Below are positions 12,691 to 24,118 of a DNA stretch of 64,000 nucleotides, piece by piece. Under the pieces are notes generated by a model. The model searched no databases. It saw only the letters and a list, made by a program, of their open reading frames with translations, and was not told the DNA's origin. The translations under genes and the position numbers were made by a program. This DNA comes from Isoetes taiwanensis (taxonomy: Eukaryota; Streptophyta; Lycopodiopsida; Isoetales; Isoetaceae). Every line of letters begins with the position of its first letter. Position 1 is the first letter of the stretch. Where the stretch lies: the NCBI GenBank assembly GCA_021234155.1, contig JAJEKV010000023.1, positions 5,725,945 through 5,789,944 of the forward strand. The letters run 5' to 3'.

Positions 12691-12694
12691 ACTG

Positions 12695-13146
12695 GAATTT
12701 TAACCACCATCAAATTTCGCCCTTATTTGACAGCTTTTTAAAAAGCGAAAAACTCTCTTGAAGTTATGTCAACGCCCATCCGCCTTGAATCTGGCAGCCC
12801 TGTGTACCTTTTCTTCCATGCTCCACGTCTGAAACCCTTGTGCAAAAGCAACGGATCTACTTGGAATCAAGCTTGGAAGGGCCGATTTGGCTCTAAAAGC
12901 CCGACAAGTGAATCATTCTGGCATTTCAGTGGTCCGCCATTGCGCCTGCAAAAATTCTCGGCTGCCACAGACAGCTAATGCTGGCAGAAATTTTCGATTT
13001 GAATCTAGTTGCAGCAGAAGAAAAATTCAGTGACAAACTTTAGAAATCAAACCTAGAGGAAAAGACTGCTGCAGATATCAAGATCTCTTCAAGAACGAGC
13101 AAGATCTCGTAAAAAACGTGCTAAATTAGATGGTGGTTAAAATTTC
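12695..13146. mobile_element. MITE-like element with terminal inverted repeats
   Basis: The left end 'TTTAACCACCATCAAATTT' (about 12699) is matched in reverse by the right end ending near 13143 (reverse complement 'TTTAACCACCATCTAATTT'), followed by partly matching subterminal bases. The interior is about 410 bp without a transposase, and its open frame 12766-12978 has no domain. A 2-4 bp target duplication (AT or AATT) is possible but ambiguous because the flanks are AT-rich. The element ends about 200 bp before the S2L start codon and so lies in its promoter or 5' UTR. Confidence 0.6.
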
Positions 13147-13349
13147 ATGTGAAAATTCAGTTTTGAGCAGACAGGTCTACTACTACCGCGCTCACTGAAA
13201 TTACTCGTTCCTTAAATAGCAAGTGGATAGCCGAATAAAAGATGGTTGCAAAACAAGAATGTACGGACCGTACATGTTTTTTAAATACGTGCCCTCCCAG
13301 ACTTTTTTAGCCCATTTCCCAAACTTTCATTATCTTTCAGACGCTGTTT

Positions 13350-15375
13350 ATGGAGCAGGGAGCCATTCCCATGGAGATCACAGAGGAGCTCATCAGCAAT
13401 ATGGGCGTGGGCATTGCTTTTAGAGATATAGTAAGCCCTTTGCATCCCCGTCTCCACTATATTCTTCGTTTGGTATTGGGTTAACTAGCCTTGCTCAACT
13501 GAATACCACTTTCATGAGCGCTCTGATCAGTGTCTCTGCATCTTTTGGCATGTCTTTCACATAAAATTTTCATTCTAGTCTGCACCATAGAACATGCCTT
13601 TAGTTATGGATGTCTTCTCTAAGATTCAATTCTTATTTAATTTGTTTGTATGTGACTTTAGTAATAGCTGTGAGTTTTTGTTTGCAGGGCGGCAAAATTA
13701 ACTCCTTAGATTTCAACCAGTCTGAAGATCTCTTAGTAGCAGCTTGTGATGATGAGTCTATACGGCTTTTTGATACAGAAAATGCAAGGTAATTAAAATT
13801 GTGAACATTGCAAAATTTTATTTCATGCCTTCTCAAATGTCTGATTTTTCATGTTTCCACAGACCTGTGAAGACCATACCAAGTAAGAAATATGGGGTCG
13901 ACCAAATTTGCTTCACTCATCACGATAACTCTGTTGTGTGCTCCTCAAAAAATGGGTGGGATGGTATGTCGCCCTTGAAACCATTTTTGTCTTTTGGTTT
14001 TGCTTTTTGATATTTTCTTGTTTTCTTTCTTAGAATCACTAAGATACTTGGATATGAATAAGGTTCGCTATGTACATTATTTTAAAGGCCATCGGGACAG
14101 GTGAGACTTTTATGACTACTAGCTAAGACTGCAAGGCTTTGAACCTCATGCTGTTCTACAGGGTTGTGTCACTGTGTATGTCTCCAGACACTGATTTCTT
14201 CTTGTCTGGAGCACTAGATCACTCTGTTCGTCTTTGGGACTTACGATGTAGTCAGTGTCAGGTGAGGTGCATATTATTTGTTTTGGCTATATTTGTCAGG
14301 TGAGGTGCAATTTAATTTTTTTGGGCCCTTTTTGAAGGGCTTGCTTCGTGTGCATGGGCGGCCGGTTGTGGCATATGATCAGCAAGGTCTTGTGTTCACT
14401 GTTTCCATCAAAGGGGGAGCGCTCAAATTGTTCGATGCACGGTATTTCGAAAAGGTATGGAGCTTCTTTATATTTTCTCTAAATTGCTATGTTATTTATA
14501 ATCCTACACCTATCTCATAATCCAATATTGCTGATACAACTTTCAGACAATGTTCTAGGGACCCTTCAAAACATTTTACATAGGAGATGCTGCAGCAGAG
14601 GTCTCCGGAATTAAATTTAATGTTGATGGGAAGCTTATTCTCGTCTCTACAATCAATGGTCAAATCTATGTGCTGGATGCGTATAGTGGTAACAAGGTCA
14701 CAAATAATTTTGCCCACTGTAGCTTGTGCCCCTATTCTTAGTTTTAGCTTTTGTAGTTATTCAATGGTAATTGTCTTAAATGGTAGTGTAGGAAGCTTGC
14801 TGACATACTTCTGAAGCACTTTGCTCTTTGCAATGAGCAGACCCATGTCTTCAACGTTGAACCCAATCCCGATGGAGGAACTTTAGAGGCATCTTTCAGC
14901 CCTGATGGACAGTTTTTGATGTCAGGTGCGTTACAATATTGAGAAATTGGCAAGGTGCTAGATTTTGCTATAAGAGAACTGTTTCATATGTGTGCATTGA
15001 AATCTTGTTGGAAATTGTAACTTATATTCTGCTCTGTAGAAAGGTTTCTCATCGTTGAGAGGATCAAATCATATGTCTTAAGCTGATGTTAAGTTACATG
15101 TGATTATAATGCAGGATCTGGAGATGGAACCCTTCGAGCATGGAATGCTCTTACAGGAGCTGAGGTAAGTCTACAAAATATGATGGCATGCATGTTTGGG
15201 TGGTTGGCCTATAAATGCCATTTCAATATCGCAGATTGCATGTTGGACAAGTAATACTGGTGTTCCAGCAGTAGTAAAATGGGATCCACGTCATTTGATG
15301 TTTGCAAGTGCATCAGCCGTCATGGGATTTTGGATTCCGGAGCCATCCACGATCCAGGTTGACGGGGACTTGTGA
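13350..15375 (+). CDS. S2L: WD40-repeat protein, SWD2/S2L family
   Basis: Ten coding exons: 13350-13430, 13688-13788, 13863-13963, 14034-14100, 14162-14261, 14338-14454, 14559-14696, 14841-14925, 15115-15164, 15235-15375. All introns are GT..AG. The exons sum to 981 nt, 326 codons plus TGA, with no frame break. Diagnostic stretches are '[20 protein letters not shown]' (about 34-53), '[13 protein letters not shown]', 'SSKNGWDESLRYL', '[12 protein letters not shown]', '[15 protein letters not shown]' (131-145), '[16 protein letters not shown]', '[20 protein letters not shown]' (254-273) and 'PAVVKWDPR'. These match the Swd2/WDR82/S2L family, a beta-propeller subunit of COMPASS-like H3K4 methyltransferases in the nucleus; in Arabidopsis S2LB (APRF1) promotes flowering. 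The ATG at 13350 is chosen because '[11 protein letters not shown]' follows and 'ttcag' at 13340 fits a 5' UTR splice. The donor of exon 7 (gtcaca) is weak. Confidence 0.93.
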
Positions 15376-15998
15376 TTGTGCTGATGATTCGGTTGTAAAT
15401 GTGCTGTACTATTCTGCATAAGGCCGTGAAAGTAACGAGAGGGCTCAATGGGACAATAGAGGCGCGATTTGCACTAACAGACTAATGGAGCATGTGAAGC
15501 AGCTTTTTTTCAGTCTCTGGTGTTAGGGCCCTAAACGTTGTACAAGTGCAAACATTTTTATGCTTAGCAGGAATGGTAATTTATCGAAAGGAATACGTGG
15601 AATTCACTAGAATTCTCATTGAAACAGATTTTGCAATTCAGGCAGGAACAGGTTGGAAATAAGCTGATAAAATTGCTCATAACTCAGATGATATGGGCAG
15701 TTCCTAGAGATCTAGCATTCAGGGGACGTTCATGACTGTTTGTGGCGGTCATTCTTGGACTGCTAGTCTAACATGTTTCTTACCTATGTGACAACTATCT
15801 TTAACACGAGGACATCAAAGATGATAGTAATAGATGACGAAACAGCATAAGATTCCCTAAGGATCATTTTCATGATTTTGTGCATGAATAAGGGGGTTTA
15901 TAAATAGTTTTGAATTTTCTTGTTTATTTGAATGTCTACTTTGGAAAGGAACATGGAGCTGCTATTTTTTGGTTCCTCAGAAAGCGATGGTTTTTGCT
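15376..15998 (+). other. 3' flank of the WD40 gene
   Basis: Probable 3' UTR and spacer. No clear AATAAA was found directly after the stop and no second gene is visible. The frame at 15910-16095 overlaps the tandem repeat and is not a gene. Confidence 0.4.
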
Positions 15999-16150
15999 TA
16001 ATGATTCCAAATCTTATGCGGCTCTATTGGATGATATGAGGGCTGTGAGTCACATGCTGATTCCAAATCTTATGCGACTCTATTGGATGATATGAGGGCT
16101 GTTGTCTTGAGTCACATGCTGATTCCAAATCTTATGCAGCTCTATATTGG
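15999..16150. repeat. Tandem repeat, about 58-64 bp x 2.5
   Basis: The unit 'gattccaaatcttatgcg..' continuing through 'ctattggatgatatgagggc' and 'gagtcacatgct' occurs three times; the last copy is partial and slightly diverged. Confidence 0.85.
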
Positions 16151-16570
16151 ATTTCTCATCATACCTTGATTTGATCTTTGATGATTTTGTCCTTGGATGA
16201 AGCTTCTTTCCATTTGTTCTCTGTCAGATTTATCATTCGGATGCTTCACTATGGATTAAAAACATTGAATTAAGCTTTTTCCTTCTGTTCTAAAGCATGA
16301 TGTGATTGATTGTGCACGCAAGATGGCGCAACGATGAATATTACTGCCGTTTTTTTTCTATGTTTGTTGATTTTCTATTTTGAATGGTTGATAGCCTTGT
16401 ATTTATTGTGCGTATATGAAATATCCAATGGTGGTTAAAAGAAAAAAGCAAGCACTTAAACGTAAGGAAGCACTTAGATTCTGATAACAGTTCAGCAATG
16501 TGATTCGTTCAAATCCGACAGATTCTACGGCAAATGTTTAGTGTTGTCTAGATTGGTTTTATTAGTTTAC

Positions 16571-16838
16571 TAAGGGTGAGATTTCACACAGCGGAAGGCA
16601 ATTAACTTAAACTTTGTCATTAATGCTGAAACTTCTAACTCCCAGCCCTCATCTCCCGGTAGTTAGAGCATCATTTTTGGCAATTATACACTAAACCGAG
16701 CCTAATGTCAAACCTAAATTGCTGCTCTTAATTGCCACTAATGGAATCTGAGCTCCTTCCGCATTTTGCAAGATGGCTCTTCCTGATTTGGACGTAAACT
16801 GCCACATGAAGAACTGCCGTAGTGAAATCTCACCCTAA
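16571..16838. mobile_element. 268-bp MITE with TIRs and GTTTAC flanks
   Basis: Left end TAAGGGTGAGATTTCAC (16571-16587); right end is its inverse with one mismatch, ending at 16838. Both sides are flanked by GTTTAC (16565-16570 and 16839-16844), a likely target-site duplication. The interior has no open frame. Six-base duplications do not point cleanly to one superfamily, so I leave it unclassified. Confidence 0.7.
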
Positions 16839-16928
16839 GTTTACAGCAGATAACAAACAAAGAATAAATAAGAGAAAAGGTTTGAGGAAGAAAAATATGT
16901 TCATGTAATTGTTTCACACAGAGTGGTC

Positions 16929-17310
16929 TTTTCTACCATTTTATCATCGAACGTTATAGTCGCATAAAGGTAGAGGGAATACTACTTGGAGCACTATTTT
17001 GCAGATAGTTAAACCAATAATAGTCTTGTTGATGGTCATTTGATTTCTTTCTTTTCTACCATTTTATCATTCAGCGTAACATTCATATAAAGGTAGTGGG
17101 AGCACTACTTGGAGCACCACTTTGCAGATAGTTAAATCAATAATAGTCTTGTTGATGGTCATTTGATTTCTTTGGTGGTAATTTAAACATGCAGGCAACA
17201 TGGATTTGACAAAGCACTACTTTGCAGATAGTTAAACCAATAATAGTCTTGTTGATGGTCATTTGATTTCTTTGGTGGTAATTTAAGCATGCAGGCAACA
17301 TGGATTTGAC
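16929..17310. repeat. Nested tandem repeat
   Basis: A unit of about 120 bp (beginning 'ttttctaccattttatcat', containing 'gcagatagttaaaccaata' and 'gtcttgttgatggtcattt') occurs at 16929 and 17051. A shorter sub-unit containing 'gcaggcaacatggatttgac' then recurs at about 17190 and 17285. Short open frames here (17137-17403 -) are the repeat translated. Confidence 0.8.
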
Positions 17311-18282
17311 GTGGGAGGCTAGAATACTGCCTTTATGTAAGAAAATGTCATGAGCTTGTTGTTTTGTGACACACAATTGGCTTACCAGTCTATTTCGCTG
17401 CAAAGAGCTTGTTCATGTCCATTTTCTATTACATAATGTTGCATCCTGCTTAATGCATTTAAATGACATGTGCCCTTCAATCGGTTTTTTTAGATTGGAG
17501 CTCATCTTGAAACCTCTTTTTTTTTTTCTCTTTAATTGTCAGTGGATAATAAAAATCCATTCTATTCTTCGAAAAGCTCTAGTTAAAGCATCAACTGATC
17601 TTTTAAACAAACATGTCACTATATTCGACATGGCTTTCTAAAATGTAGGTAAATATTGCATTATAGATCGATAGGATGCTTAAGATAACTCGAATAATCT
17701 ACACATATATAATTGAGCTTCCAATTTCTATTTTCTGTTTTTGTCGTGGATATTTTTTCTGCGCCGCAATCGATTTGTTGCTTTTGTTGCCATGTTTTTT
17801 CTGATAAATCCAATCCGTCGAACTCCTCTAGGTTGTCGTTATGGTGTCCACAAGCTAAGCTATGGCGGTGTATAGTCTCTGTCCACAAGCTATGGCGGTG
17901 GATAGTTTGCGGATTTGTCTGGTTATTTGGCCCTGGCCGCCTGTATATAACTCGTAGATCTTGTGCACCTATAACTCTGAATAATTCTAAAACTGTGCTC
18001 GGATGTGCTCTGCATCAGTCCAGTCTGTAAGTTTTCATGCATCTATCTGTTTTCTTGCATCCATCTGTAAGTTTTCTTGCATCAGTCCAGTCTAGAATGT
18101 TTGTCAGATTTGCTTTCTTGATTTTATACCCTCTGTTTTCCCTTGATCTGACCGCTACCTATTTGTTTGTGAAAGAAGAGCCTGCATGCATACAGGGTTT
18201 TAACGGCTTTCCTCTAGTTTTTCTCTCAAACATTCTGGGATTTGAACCCAAAAAATAACCTAGCAAGTGTATGAAAGTAATT
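17311..18282. other. Spacer with a small local duplication
   Basis: No gene seen. A short duplication 'gtccacaagct..atggcggt' occurs at about 17847 and 17881, and a 'gtaagttttc.tgcat' repeat at about 18027 and 18066. Confidence 0.4.
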
Positions 18283-18400
18283 CTCTGTTATTCTCTGTTA
18301 AGACAGCCCAGCTTCGCCATGGCTGTGCAAGAAAGTCCATAAGACAGCCCAGTTTCACCATGGCTATGCAAGAAAGCCCATAGAATACCCCAACTATGGC
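18283..18400. repeat. Short tandem repeat, about 50 bp x 2
   Basis: The string 'aagacagcccag.ttc.cca' followed by 'tggct.tgcaagaaag.cca' occurs at about 18300 and 18341, preceded by a doubled 'ttctctgtta'. Related 'tgtgtaagaaagccc' appears again near 18464. Confidence 0.7.
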
Positions 18401-18693
18401 TAGAAGTAAACTCTTTCAAGTTCTAACTAGAAAAATCAGTCTTTAAGCCCTATTCTGCCATTGTTGTGTAAGAAAGCCCTGCCCACCATTTCTGCGAAAG
18501 CAATCAGAAGCAAGAAGCCAAAAAATGGCAGTCCAGGATCCCAAGTAATAGCAGAACTGGCAATCTGGCAAGAAATTCGGCAGCCACGAAGTCCTAGCAA
18601 GAATTTCTACCGCGTTGATATCAGCTGCCCTTTTTTTTCTTCCGCAATACTGACTAGTGCCATGTCATCAGTAACCTTTAGGTTTTAATATCA

Positions 18694-18955
18694 TTTTTTA
18701 TTATTCATATCAGATACTACGCCTAGCCCATGCCGTTCCAAGACAAGACACGCACCAATTGTTAATACAAAAATTTTGCTTTACAACGGCCATAGCGTTT
18801 ATCTTGAAAAGTGTATAGGGTTATCCCATAGTAGATGCATACTTTTCAAGGTTGTAATTTCATAGAGACCATGTGAACACTAGATTAGATGACATATAGT
18901 CTGTAAGGAACATTGGTATATATAAGAATGTCCTTTTACGGAACATTCTAGCGTG
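18694..18955. repeat. Local dispersed repeat, copy 1 (diverged)
   Basis: Shares 'caagacacgcaccaatt', 'ttacaacggccat', 'cttgaaaagtgt' and 'ccatgtgaacacta' in the same order with the two copies at 19757-20640. It is more diverged than they are from each other. Confidence 0.7.
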
Positions 18956-19756
18956 TCAACCATGCCGGCTTTTTTCTGCTTAGAACATGTTTTTGATTTG
19001 TGAAATCTCCTCTAAAAAAACTTTTGGTTTCTGAGTGTATACAAAGATTGTCATGCCTTAGCAATGCATGCCAGACATAATAGAAAAGTAGTAAGTTTCA
19101 AAGACAAGGCTCATTTTCTAGACAAAAAAAAAAAAGGCCGCCCTGCCCATGCCATTCCAAGCCCGAGGACAACTTTGTCTTTTGTTACCCATCATTCTTA
19201 CCAATTGATGACCTCCACAAAGTCGTAAGGACTTGAGATACATGACTACTGGTGCCTGGATCAGTCATATAAACCATGCGCATTAATAAAGACATACATT
19301 TAGAGTGATTTAAGGTGCTATACGAGACTGCAAAGCAACCATTCTCTATATGCAGACTATTTTACATATATGTGCACTAAAGGTTTTCACTTGAAAAAAA
19401 TAACATAATTGCAATCTTAAGTTCAGAATGGATCAAGCCTCCATTTAAAATGGATCAAGCTAACACCCTAAATTGCACGATCATATTTCTCTATTATGTT
19501 GCTTATCTCAAAGTCTCATCTTCCTATAGACTTATTGACCAATGTTATACTCATTTAGTTCCTTTAACGCATCGCCCCTCAGGTTTATAGTGATCCAATG
19601 GTTGGGATCAATCTTGGCCAGCGATAACACACCACTACATCATAAAATCCTACGGTATTGTCAAATAGACGATCCAGATCAGTTCCCGGCAAGGAATTGT
19701 ACATGGCATCTCACAAAAAAGGCTTCTCTTTCTGTATCGCTGATATCGGCTGCCTA

Positions 19757-20258
19757 TTTTTTTATTATTCGTATGAGATAGTTGCTACGCCATGACCATG
19801 CCCTTCCAAGACACGCACCAATTTTTAATACAAAACATTTGCTTATACAACGGCCATGGCATTTAGCTTGAAAAGTGTCTAGGGCAACCCCATAGTAGAG
19901 GCATAGTTTTCAAAGTTGTAATTTCATAGAGTCCATGTGAACACTAAATAGATGACATAGATTCTGTAAAGAATATTGGTATGCATTGAGCATGTGCACA
20001 TTATGAATATGAGTGCAAATGCATAACTAAGTGTGGCCTTGAAATTCATCTTTATGGACTAGTTGGATACTAAAGCATACTTGAACTCACGATTAAGAAA
20101 GGCAGGATGAAGTAAAGTAACTTGTGCCTTTGGGGCTTTAAACCTAATGCTTACTAGAAATGTTCGCAAAGATTTCTCCTTACCAAATTGGTGTTCCCTC
20201 TGACCTTATGTACGTCTAATAAATTATGGCTTCGTGACAATATGACAGGGACTCTTTT
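19757..20258. repeat. Local dispersed/tandem repeat, copy 2
   Basis: Longest copy. From 'atggcatttagcttgaaaag' (about 19857) to 'tcttttcc' (20258) it is repeated immediately at 20259-20634. No coding content. Confidence 0.8.
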
Positions 20259-20640
20259 CCATGGCATTTAGCTTGAAAAGTGTCTAGGGCAACCCCGTAG
20301 AGGCATACTTTTCAAAGTTGTAATTTCATATAATCCATGTGAACACTAGATAGATGACACAGATTCTGTAAAGAATATTGGTATGCATTGAGCATGTGCA
20401 CATTATGAATATGAGTGCAAATGCATAACTAAGTGGTTGAAATTCATCTTTATGGACTAGTTGTATACTAAAGCATACTTGAACTCATGATTAAGGCCTC
20501 TGGGGCTTTAAACCTAATGCTTACTAGAAACGTTCGTGAAGATCTCTCCTTACCAAATTGGTGTTCCCTCTAACCTTATGTACGTCTAATAAATTATGGC
20601 TTCGTGACAATATGACAGTGATTCTTTTCCTTTAACGGCC
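20259..20640. repeat. Local tandem repeat, copy 3
   Basis: Direct tandem duplicate of 19857-20258 with small deletions (for example the block after 'gattaagg' at about 20490) and few substitutions, so the duplication is fairly recent. Confidence 0.8.
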
Positions 20641-23600
20641 TCTGGATGTCATATGCATTATTAGCTTGGCCATTTGACTTAATTCCAGCACGTTGTCTCC
20701 TTCAAAACAATGATATTGAAATTTAGTGAATATGGTTTAAGATAATACTTTTGGAATATAATGTTGCACCACGCAATCATTTAGTCAGTCAAGAGTAGAG
20801 TTACAATCAAAATCAAAATTCAATCCAGTACAATTAAACCTAAAAGTCCATGGTCTTTGCTTGAGTGCCTAAGTTTGCATTTCTCTATTCATGCAAAATC
20901 TAGATTAATTTTTAAAATTTCTAATAGAAGACTTATTTTTAATACTTGACTAGCCTCCTTGGTATCCTGGCGATTGGGTTTTTCTAGAGCAACCCTCGCT
21001 TCCTCCTTCCGTTGTTCTTATATGCTCACAATACAAATGGAGAGGTAGAGAGAGGTCTAAGGTGGATGTAAACGAGAAATAGTAGGGGGAAGGGACGCAT
21101 AATAAGAGATGTTAGAAAAGTCTAGAAATTTGAATTCCATTCATATTATGCTCAATTGTAGCTAACACCATAACACACACGTGTTCTTATTAATCCTTTG
21201 TGTTTTTTGTCTTCAGAAAATATCTTTGTGTTGGAAAGACGACACAATTAAGGCGGTATCAAGTGAGTTACTATCAATCTTGTTAATTTGGAAATTTCAG
21301 GTTTGGCCAAAAAAAAATTGGAATTTTTTTTAACTCGATTTTCTATGATTTTGTGGGTTTTGGCAGCCGATAAAAAATTCCGGCTATCCAAAAATCGAAA
21401 GAAGTTTTCTTGGTTTATTTTCCCCCTTTTCCAAAAATTGGGAAGAAGATCTCTATGAAGAAAATGAGATTCGTGCTTTTCTCCAGATTTACGAAGTTTT
21501 TGTGCTGAGTTGGTGCGATTCGGCATGCATATGCCACGGTTGTGGGCAGTATCCGGTTTCATTTCCAAAGGTTGCCAACAAAAGAATTTGGCAGGAGTAG
21601 ACTGCACCTGTCTTTGAGATTCTTTGCTTTGCCATCTTTTGTCTTGGTCAGGTCTTTCTCTGTTCTGATACTTGGATTCGTGCCAAAATACGGATTTTGA
21701 TTGACGAAGGCTTCAAAGCAAATGTTGTCGACTCTTCACATGATTAAACTAGGTTCGTTGCATCGATTATTTTTTGCAGAGAAGCTTATATGTTTTATTT
21801 AGATTAGAATGCAGGGAACTGGAATGACATGCACTATTTTCTCAATTTTCCTGTTTCGCAGATAGCATACAGAATCACATTTTGTTTGATTTTGATTGTG
21901 TCCAATTTGGATTTTGTTTTGGGTTCACAACTGTTATTGCAGGTTGCAGCATGCTGGCTAGATTAAGACGATGGGCCTAAGCTATGAGGATTTTTATGGA
22001 CAACAAAACTCCACGGCATGGATGCACTATGGCTGTCTAACCTAAAAGAAGCATGGTGCAGTTCTTCAACTGGAGTCAGAGCAACTGTTTTTGCCATATA
22101 TTCTCGGTTCTTATCTTCTTCAATTGCTGCTAGATGTTTCTGTATTGGCGTGATCTTTAGGCAGCAAGTAGGTGTAACATGATTGTACAAATTTTCCCTT
22201 TCAGCTGGAGATTGTCTTATTTTCGTTTATCTCTATTATAATACTAATGACTTATAACAGAAAGGACATGTTGGGCAGAAAATCATCTAACATATGATTA
22301 CTTGCACAGTTTATAGAGCTTCCTACAAAAGGGTAAGGTAACATAAGCTTTGGTTTCTTAGTTCCAACTTTTATGTTGTATAGCTTTACTTGGAAGACAC
22401 AGGAGATTTAGCATTGTTGCCATTGCATGTCATGAAAGTCCCTGCTATTTTCAAGGTGTTCCAGGTGTTTGGCATCGAGATGCACTCCAGCAACAGCTCA
22501 TGGAATCCATTGGTGGTATGTAGATGTAAGGTCTGTGCCTTTGTGCACAAGTAGATTGCTTTGTTTTTGGTCAAATTCGATGTTTGAGGTGCCAGGTTGT
22601 CTCTGAGAGGATGAAGTTGGGAGTTAGTGACCTGCATAGACCTCCATAATGGATACTGTTATATAGGCAGATGCAATGATTAAGAGACCCATAGAAATTT
22701 GTGTAATGATTGTTAGGATTTCTTAGCCGCTCTGAAAACCCCTATTGTTGTGTGCAGGATCCTGTGCAAGATTAGCTGGATGATTTGGAACAGATAATAG
22801 ATGTAACCATTCTATAGACTGCATCTAGAGCCTCTTCATAGCAACTGTGGATGACTTATAAATTTTCTCACATTCAGTATCGGTGATGGGTATGCATTTT
22901 ACAGTTATTCCTTTATGGTGGACAATATTGTGTTCTAACATTCTGAGTAATGGAATTTTTGATCGTAAAATGGATTCAATAATGACTATACCAAGCTACG
23001 TGGATTGCAAGCTGTCAGCAGTTACGTGATTCCAAGTTAAGGATCTTCTTCTTGCCACTTCCTTTTATGTGCAATGAACTGTGCTTGAGAAAATGCAGAC
23101 TTTGCCCATCCCATCTGCCCTGTTGGTTCAATTAGGACTTTCCTTTTTTATTTTTTGCTTTTGCATATACTGTCGGCTCAGTATCAATCTGTTGAATCAT
23201 AGGTAGTAGACACATGGCATACGATGTCATAGAGGTGTTCATTCCATTTTTGTCATTGGGTTGTTATTCATGGCTATCTATAGCGTAGAGGTGGTCCTAG
23301 ATTAGGTTAACTGCGTTGTGAGTTCTAAGATCTTTGAAAGACTATGAGATGCAAGACTGGTTGATTATTCTTATGTTCCACACGTGCCTTTACACAGTAA
23401 TATGTAGTTTTTCAGCTTATCTTCATGATCTACAATTCCCGATTTATGTATTTGCTAACCCATTTCTAAAATGTGGAATATGGAATGCATGCAGAAAAAG
23501 CAAATAACGATCCTGAGTGTGCATGAAAAAATGATTCTCATCAAGATATTTCCATTCGCTGCTAGCCAAGAATCTGCACGATTTATGTGTTTAAGGTATT

Positions 23601-24118
23601 TTCTTTTCTAAGCATGATTTCATTAATTAGAGAAATTTGGAATTCTCGTTTAGCATGAAATAGGTTAGAGGGTAGCCATACAGTGCAAAAACTGCTACCA
23701 ACTGAGTAAAAGTTGGCGTTTTTTTGCACAAATTCTGCAAATGATTCAGTGTTCTGCGGAAATATAATTTTTACAGCTCATGCAAAGGTCCATCGCCAGT
23801 AGAATGTAGTAGGAGGGAATGCTCAAACTTATCGCAAGAATCGCGAACGCGATGTTTCGCAGCTGAAAGGAGACAAAATAATGAGCCTTTTATTAAGACC
23901 ATATGAGAGCATTGTGTTAAAATAAGGTACCGAGGAGCAAGCATATCACAAAAAATTCAGTATTTAAAGCCATATAATTGTTTCTGAGGAGGATCGTGGG
24001 TCGCGATTATTTTTAGCATTAAACATATGGTAAAAGATATGGTTAAAGACAAAAAGATATGGTAATACATATTCCTGAAACCAAAATTTCCATTGAAGGA
24101 AGTAATATACAACATTCA
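20641..24118. other. Long spacer, no gene recognised
   Basis: AT-rich non-coding DNA. The 21248-21607 and 22386-22637 minus frames have no domain. The stretch 22735-22835 (with 'gtgtgcag|gat' and 'cagataatagatgtaacc') resembles 28970-29075, a diverged shared repeat or old exon-containing duplication. At 23840-24010 CG-rich strings (tcgcgaacgcga, gggtcgcgat) resemble those beyond 27.8 kb. Confidence 0.4.
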
